A stretch of DNA of 56,985 nucleotides from Oscillatoriales cyanobacterium CG2_30_40_61. GTDB lineage: Bacteria > Cyanobacteriota > Cyanobacteriia > Cyanobacteriales > Microcoleaceae. Shown here one piece after another: positions 52,876-56,985 of the stretch; position 1 is the stretch's first letter, and every line of letters starts with the position of its first letter. The position numbers and the translations under genes are program-made. Below the pieces are notes generated by a model that saw only the letters and a list, made by a program, of their open reading frames with translations, made no database searches and was not told the DNA's origin. Location of the stretch: contig MNYZ01000073.1 of NCBI GenBank assembly GCA_001873365.1, positions 1-56,985 on the forward strand. The letters are read 5' to 3'.

Positions 52876-53310
52876 ATGACTAAAACCAAATTATTAATAA
52901 TTGGATGGCGGGAGTGGGTAGCCTTACCGGGTTTGGGAATTGGAGAAATTAAAGCCAAAATTGATACGGGGGCGCGGTCATCAAGTTTGCACGCTTTTGA
53001 TATTCATATTTTGGAATTTCAGGGTAAACAACGGGTGCGGTTTAAAGTCCATCCCATCCAACGGGATACCCTGAATACGGTCAGCGCTGAAGTAGACTTA
53101 ATAGAATATCGAACAGTCCGTAATTCTGGCGGACATACGGAGTTAAGACCCGTGATTTTAACAGATATTGAACTAATGGGAAAACAATGGTTAATTGAGT
53201 TAACCTTAACAAATCGGGATGCTATGGGATTTCGGATGTTATTAGGGAGACAGGCTATCAAAGGACGGTTTTTAATTGACTGTCATCAATCCTTTTTAAG
53301 TCATTCTTAA
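52876..53310 (+). CDS. RimK-associated ATP-dependent zinc protease-like protein (retropepsin-like fold)
   Basis: 144 residues. [20 protein letters not shown] then [14 protein letters not shown] is the family start, with a DTGA motif like aspartyl proteases, and [20 protein letters not shown] ends it. This family is typically encoded next to RimK, as here, and is thought to process or trim glutamate-tailed products. The biochemical role of the stand-alone protein is not well settled. No signal peptide. Confidence 0.88.
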   Translation: MTKTKLLIIGWREWVALPGLGIGEIKAKIDTGARSSSLHAFDIHILEFQGKQRVRFKVHPIQRDTLNTVSAEVDLIEYRTVRNSGGHTELRPVILTDIELMGKQWLIELTLTNRDAMGFRMLLGRQAIKGRFLIDCHQSFLSHS

Positions 53311-53316
53311 TAGCAC

Positions 53317-53418
53317 AGGACTTACGCACAAGACCAAAGAAACCGGGTTTCTGGCCGGTGATTTTGCGGATAAATCTGGATTTCTCGTTCACCAAACCCG
53401 GTTTGGTGCGTAAGTCCT
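53317..53418. repeat. ~103-bp interspersed repeat, copy before rimK
   Basis: Ends AGGACTTACGCACA and GTGCGTAAGTCCT; it shares long identity with 32879-32981. It begins 7 bp after the protease stop and ends 39 bp before the rimK ATG, so it may alter operon readthrough. Confidence 0.92.
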
Positions 53419-53456
53419 ATAGCAGAAAAATCCAGCATTTAAGACAAAGTTTATTT

Positions 53457-54371
53457 ATGAAAATTGCGATATTATCCCAAGATGGTTCCCTCTATTCTAC
53501 CAGAAGAATCAGACAAGCAGGAGAACAACGGGGACATGAGATAGAGATTATTGATTATTTAAGATGTCATATTTCCTTAAATTCTCAGAGTCCAACTGTG
53601 ATTTATGAAGGTAGATATTTAAAAGAATTTGATGCTATTATTCCTAGAATTGGCGCGTCAAAAACCTTTTATGGAACCGTAATTGTCCGTCAATTTGAAT
53701 TGATGGGAATATTTACCTTAAATGAATCCCAAGCTATTGCGCGTTCTCGCGATAAATTAAATGCCTTGCAAAGTTTAGCTAAAGAAAAAATTAGTTTACC
53801 TAAAACCGGATTTGCTAATTCTGTTAAAGATATTGATAGTTTAATTGAACAGGTTGGGGGTGCACCTTTAATTATTAAACTGTTAGAAGGAACTCAAGGT
53901 ATGGGGGTAATTTTAGCCGAAACTTATCAATCGGCTAAATCTATTATTGAAGCGTTTCAAGGATTAAATATTGATATTTTAGTGCAAGAATTTATTCATG
54001 AGTCTAATGGTGAAGATATCCGGTGTTTAGTGATAGGGGATAAAGTGGTAGCGGCGATGAAACGCATTAGCAACCCCGGAGAATTTCGCGCTAATTTGCA
54101 TCGAGGCGGGAGAGCAGAAAATGTTAAATTAACTACAGAAGAACGGAATATGGCAATAAAATCCGCAAAAGTCATGGGATTAAAATTAGCCGGAGTTGAT
54201 TTAATTCGTTCCCACCAAGGGCCATTAGTTTTAGAGGTGAATTCATCCCCTGGACTGGAGGGAATTGAAACAATTACAGGTATTGATGTTTCGGATAAAA
54301 TTATTGAATGTTTGGAGAAAAACATCCTAAAAAGAAAAACTCAAAAAATTGAAGATCAAATGTCAAAGTGA
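53457..54371 (+). CDS. rimK: RimK-family ATP-grasp glutamate ligase
   Basis: 304 residues from the ATG at 53457 ([20 protein letters not shown]). An open frame from 53358 would run through the 53317-53418 repeat and is not credible. The ATP-grasp core is clear: [40 protein letters not shown], and [20 protein letters not shown]. RimK adds glutamate residues to the C-terminus of ribosomal protein S6 and makes poly-glutamate. It pairs with the zinc protease gene upstream. Confidence 0.95.
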   Translation: MKIAILSQDGSLYSTRRIRQAGEQRGHEIEIIDYLRCHISLNSQSPTVIYEGRYLKEFDAIIPRIGASKTFYGTVIVRQFELMGIFTLNESQAIARSRDKLNALQSLAKEKISLPKTGFANSVKDIDSLIEQVGGAPLIIKLLEGTQGMGVILAETYQSAKSIIEAFQGLNIDILVQEFIHESNGEDIRCLVIGDKVVAAMKRISNPGEFRANLHRGGRAENVKLTTEERNMAIKSAKVMGLKLAGVDLIRSHQGPLVLEVNSSPGLEGIETITGIDVSDKIIECLEKNILKRKTQKIEDQMSK

Positions 54372-54448
54372 TCGTTTTTTTTTGCAAAAATACCAATTTT
54401 ATGATACCCTATAAGGTATGATAACCCGTAAATTGAAAATCAGAAAAT

Positions 54449-56545
54449 ATGAGTCCAACAATCACGGAAAACCCTTTACTCATCGGTCAGGGATTACCCC
54501 CTTTTGAACAGATTACACCCGATCACGTTGTTCCTGGGATTACCCAACTCTTGACAGCCTTAGAACAGGATCTAACCCAGTTAGAAACCGACGTCAAACC
54601 GACTTGGAAAGATTTAGTTGAACCTTTAGAAAAACTACAGGAACGGTTAACCTGGAGTTGGGGAATTGTGGGTCATTTAATGGGGGTAAAAAATAGCCCG
54701 GAATTGAGAACAGCCCATGGAACGGTTCAGCCCAATATTGTTCAATTTATCAATAAACTCAATCAAAGTAAAGCAATTTATCAGGCTTTTAAACAGTTAA
54801 AAAATAGCAAAGAATGGGATAACTTAGATTCGGCGCAACAACGAATTGTGAATACGGCTTTACGAGATGCTGAATTATCCGGGGTCGGGTTAGAAGGAGA
54901 AGATCGCGATCGCTTTAATGCAATTCAATTAGAATTAGCCGAGCTTTCAACTCAGTTTTCTAATCATGTTTTAGATGCCACAAAAGCTTTCAGTTTAACC
55001 CTAACAACACCGGAAGAAATTGCGGGTTTACCCCCAAGTTTACTCAGTTTAGCCGCTCAAGCTGCCCGTTCATCGGGGTCAGAAAATGCCACCGCCGAAA
55101 ATGGCCCCTGGCGAATTACTTTAGATTCACCCAGTTTCGGCCCTTTCCTAAAATATAGTCAAAGGAGAGACCTTCGCGAACAAGTTTATCGCGGTTATAT
55201 TAGTCGGGCGTCTAGTGGAGAATGGAATAATTTTCCCCTAATTGAACGAATTTTAGAACTGAAGAAACAAAAAGCCAATATTCTCGGTTTCAATAGTTTT
55301 GCCGAACTGAGTTTAAAGAGCAAAATGGCTCCTAGTGTGGAAGCCGTGGAAGCCCTATTAGAAGAATTACGCATCGTTAGTTATGAGGCAACTAAACAGG
55401 AATTTGAGGATTTAAAAGCCTTTGCGCGGTCAAAAGGAGCCGCAGAAGCCGAAAATTTACAACATTGGGATATAGGCTTTTGGTCAGAACGACAACGGGA
55501 AGAAAAATTTGCCTTTACCGATGAAGAATTACGGCCTTATTTTTCCTTACCTCAAGTGTTAGATGGGTTATTTGGATTAGTTCAACGGATCTTTGGAATT
55601 AAGATTATTCCCGCCGATGGTCAAGCCCCAATTTGGCATCCAGAGGTGCGTTATTTTCAAGTTGCAAATCAAAGCGGAAATCCCATCGCATTTTTCTATT
55701 TAGATGCCTATAGTCGCCCCGCAGAAAAACGGGGAGGAGCCTGGATGGATGATTGTATTAACCGGGCTAAATTTGTCGAAAATGGCGAAACTAAAATCCG
55801 ATTACCTGTGGCTTATTTACAATGTAATCAAACACCGCCGCTCGATGATCAACCCAGTTTAATGACCTTTGGCGAGGTAGAAACCCTATTTCATGAATTT
55901 GGTCACGGCCTGCAACATATGTTAACCACCGTTGACTATCCGGGAGCGGCGGGAATTAATAATGTGGAATGGGATGCGGTGGAATTGCCTAGTCAATTTA
56001 TGGAAAATTGGTGTTATGACCAAGCTACCTTATTTGGCATGGCAAAACATTATCAAACTGGCGAAACTTTACCCGAACATTATTATCAAAAACTCTTAGC
56101 TGCTAAAACCTATATGAGTGGGACAGCCATGTTAAGACAGTTACATTTTGCCTTGGTGGATATCGAATTACATCACCGTTATCAACCCGGAAACAATCAA
56201 ACAATTAGTGATGTTCGTAACCGCATTGCCGAGAATACTATGGTTTTAAAACCTTTGCCTGAAGATGGGTTTTTATGTGCCTTTGGTCATATTTTTGCCG
56301 GGGGTTATGCGGCCGGATATTATAGTTATAAATGGGCAGAAGTGTTAAGCGCCGATGCCTTTGCTGCCTTTGAAGAAGCCGGATTAAATAATGAAAATGC
56401 CGTTTCTGAAACGGGAAAACGCTTCCGAGATACGGTATTAGCTTTGGGAGGAAGTTTGCACCCCATGGAAGTCTTTAAGGCTTTCCGAGGCCGGGAACCG
56501 AGTACCAAACCTTTATTAATTCATAATGGTTTAGTTGCGGCTTAA
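54449..56545 (+). CDS. prlC: M3-family oligopeptidase (oligopeptidase A, PrlC type)
   Basis: 698 residues. The zinc motif HEFGH is at 482-486 (ETLFHEFGHGLQHMLTTVDY), with the downstream Glu ligand in the NNVEWDAVELPSQFMENW block. Other family features include LKSKMAPSVEAVEALLEELR and MSGTAMLRQLHFALVDIELH. It breaks down cytoplasmic peptides, including cleaved signal peptides. A strong hairpin terminator follows at 56562. Confidence 0.96.
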   Translation: MSPTITENPLLIGQGLPPFEQITPDHVVPGITQLLTALEQDLTQLETDVKPTWKDLVEPLEKLQERLTWSWGIVGHLMGVKNSPELRTAHGTVQPNIVQFINKLNQSKAIYQAFKQLKNSKEWDNLDSAQQRIVNTALRDAELSGVGLEGEDRDRFNAIQLELAELSTQFSNHVLDATKAFSLTLTTPEEIAGLPPSLLSLAAQAARSSGSENATAENGPWRITLDSPSFGPFLKYSQRRDLREQVYRGYISRASSGEWNNFPLIERILELKKQKANILGFNSFAELSLKSKMAPSVEAVEALLEELRIVSYEATKQEFEDLKAFARSKGAAEAENLQHWDIGFWSERQREEKFAFTDEELRPYFSLPQVLDGLFGLVQRIFGIKIIPADGQAPIWHPEVRYFQVANQSGNPIAFFYLDAYSRPAEKRGGAWMDDCINRAKFVENGETKIRLPVAYLQCNQTPPLDDQPSLMTFGEVETLFHEFGHGLQHMLTTVDYPGAAGINNVEWDAVELPSQFMENWCYDQATLFGMAKHYQTGETLPEHYYQKLLAAKTYMSGTAMLRQLHFALVDIELHHRYQPGNNQTISDVRNRIAENTMVLKPLPEDGFLCAFGHIFAGGYAAGYYSYKWAEVLSADAFAAFEEAGLNNENAVSETGKRFRDTVLALGGSLHPMEVFKAFRGREPSTKPLLIHNGLVAA

Positions 56546-56561
56546 GCAGGCAGTTTAATTA

Positions 56562-56594
56562 GCCCTAACTACTCAAAAAAACAGGAGTTAGGGC
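56562..56594. terminator. Bidirectional hairpin terminator
   Basis: GCCCTAACT and AGTTAGGGC form a perfect 9-bp stem (extended by a C-G pair) with a loop containing AAAAAAA. It lies between the convergent prlC gene and the partial PSYSE gene. On the minus strand the loop reads as a T-run, so termination may depend on the stem alone. Confidence 0.7.
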
Positions 56595-56626
56595 ATCCCA
56601 ATTAAGCCAGAAATAACCAAGATCGC

Positions 56627-56985
56627 CTACTCCAAGAATAAATTAGGATCGGGCGCATCATTTCCCCCGGCCGGGGCGGCTTCTGGGGCGGCTTCTGGGG
56701 CGGCTTCTGGGGCGGGAGCGGGATCGGGGGCGACTTCTTCCACCGGAGGTGCCGCAGGTTCAGAATAACTCGGTTCAGAATAGCTGGGTTCAGAATAAGT
56801 CGGTTCAGAATAAGTCGGTTCAGAATAACTCGGTTCAGAATAACTCGGTTCAGAATAACTCGGTTCAGAATAACTCGGTTCAGAATAACTGGGTTCAGAA
56901 TAAGTCGGTTCAGAATAAGTCGGTTCAGAATAACTCGGTTCAGAATAACTCGGTTCAGAATAACTCGGTTCAGAATAACTCGGTT
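56627..56985 (-). CDS. C-terminal part of a PSYSE-repeat protein (5' end beyond the window)
   Basis: 119 codons plus a TAG stop, open to the window edge with no start inside. Most of it is about 15 tandem Pro-Ser-Tyr-Ser-Glu repeats. It ends in an acidic, Ala/Pro-rich tail (PAPEAAPEAAPEAAPAGGND, then APDPNLFLE). The repeat section is a likely flexible, surface or wall-spanning linker. The functional domain must lie upstream of this end, to the right of the window. No family can be named. Confidence 0.75.
   Translation of the reverse strand, partial: PSYSEPSYSEPSYSEPSYSEPTYSEPTYSEPSYSEPSYSEPSYSEPSYSEPSYSEPTYSEPTYSEPSYSEPSYSEPAAPPVEEVAPDPAPAPEAAPEAAPEAAPAGGNDAPDPNLFLE
56759..56985. repeat. 15-bp coding tandem repeat (about 15 units)
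   Basis: Units of TTCAGAATAACTCGG with small changes (AGTCGG, GCTGGG) repeat without gaps to the window edge. The unit is a whole number of codons and keeps the minus-strand frame, so copy-number change would alter only linker length. Confidence 0.95.

Noticed and set aside
56759-56985. CRISPR array
   Set aside because: Units are 15 bp with no spacers and keep a reading frame; this is a coding tandem repeat.

Overview
The window looks like chromosomal DNA of a filamentous cyanobacterium, probably close to Planktothrix or another Oscillatoriales. Support: chlB of the dark protochlorophyllide reductase, a cytochrome c6 gene, a cyanoexosortase locus, a phasin-like protein, AT-leaning coding sequence and repeated HIP1 octamers (GCGATCGC, for example near 3908, 8660 and 12435). 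The genus is inferred, not proven.

The left 17 kb is the accessory part. On the minus strand, read from 16405 down to 62, lie a membrane/TPR protein, a divergent Hsp70, a zinc-ribbon/TM/LysM protein, a 918-residue TPR protein, a J-domain-like protein with SPD in place of HPD, a GrpE, then (after an insertion) a lipoprotein, a small unknown protein and a ZorA-like/ZorB-like (MotA-type and MotB/OmpA-type) motor pair. Together these could form one envelope-spanning machine: a peptidoglycan-anchored ion-driven stator linked to a dedicated Hsp70 chaperone set. This is my main candidate for an undescribed system. It is interrupted by other conflict genes: an orphan polymorphic-toxin C-terminus with a SUKH-HEPN immunity-like gene, and a NERD/SF1 helicase. 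Three partial copies of a grpE-tail cassette (3035-3869, 8003-8331, 16625-17110) record duplication and insertion.

From 17 to 22.5 kb comes an Mrp-type cation/proton antiporter operon (C-D-E-F-G-DUF4040-B, with ATGA junctions), a conserved acidic Cys-containing protein, a phasin-like protein and the 4.5S SRP RNA gene ffs. From 22.7 to 29.7 kb is an exopolysaccharide/protein-sorting block: Wzc-like, Wza-like, cyanoexosortase, its partner protein, and a DegT aminotransferase. cysH and chlB follow, convergent around a clear terminator.

From 33 to 36.7 kb there are three DUF29 paralogs, two protein-E-like secreted paralogs and an HTH plus PD-(D/E)XK-like protein. From 36.8 kb to the end the genes are mostly housekeeping: amino-acid-binding lipoprotein, fucosyltransferase-like protein, cytochrome c6 with a CRP-like site, HrcA, DUF1622, a papain-like candidate, GDPD, alpha/beta hydrolase, RecQ, HigBA, CobO, Aat, S14, Nth, RseP, GcvT, a RimK/zinc-protease pair and an M3 oligopeptidase. 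The window ends inside a minus-strand gene coding for 15 PSYSE repeats.

Small mobile repeats are spread throughout: a family of about 103 bp with ends AGGACTTACGCA, a TA-flanked MITE of 96-98 bp, and GATCCCCCTAA-type elements. No tRNA, rRNA, CRISPR array or full insertion sequence was seen.
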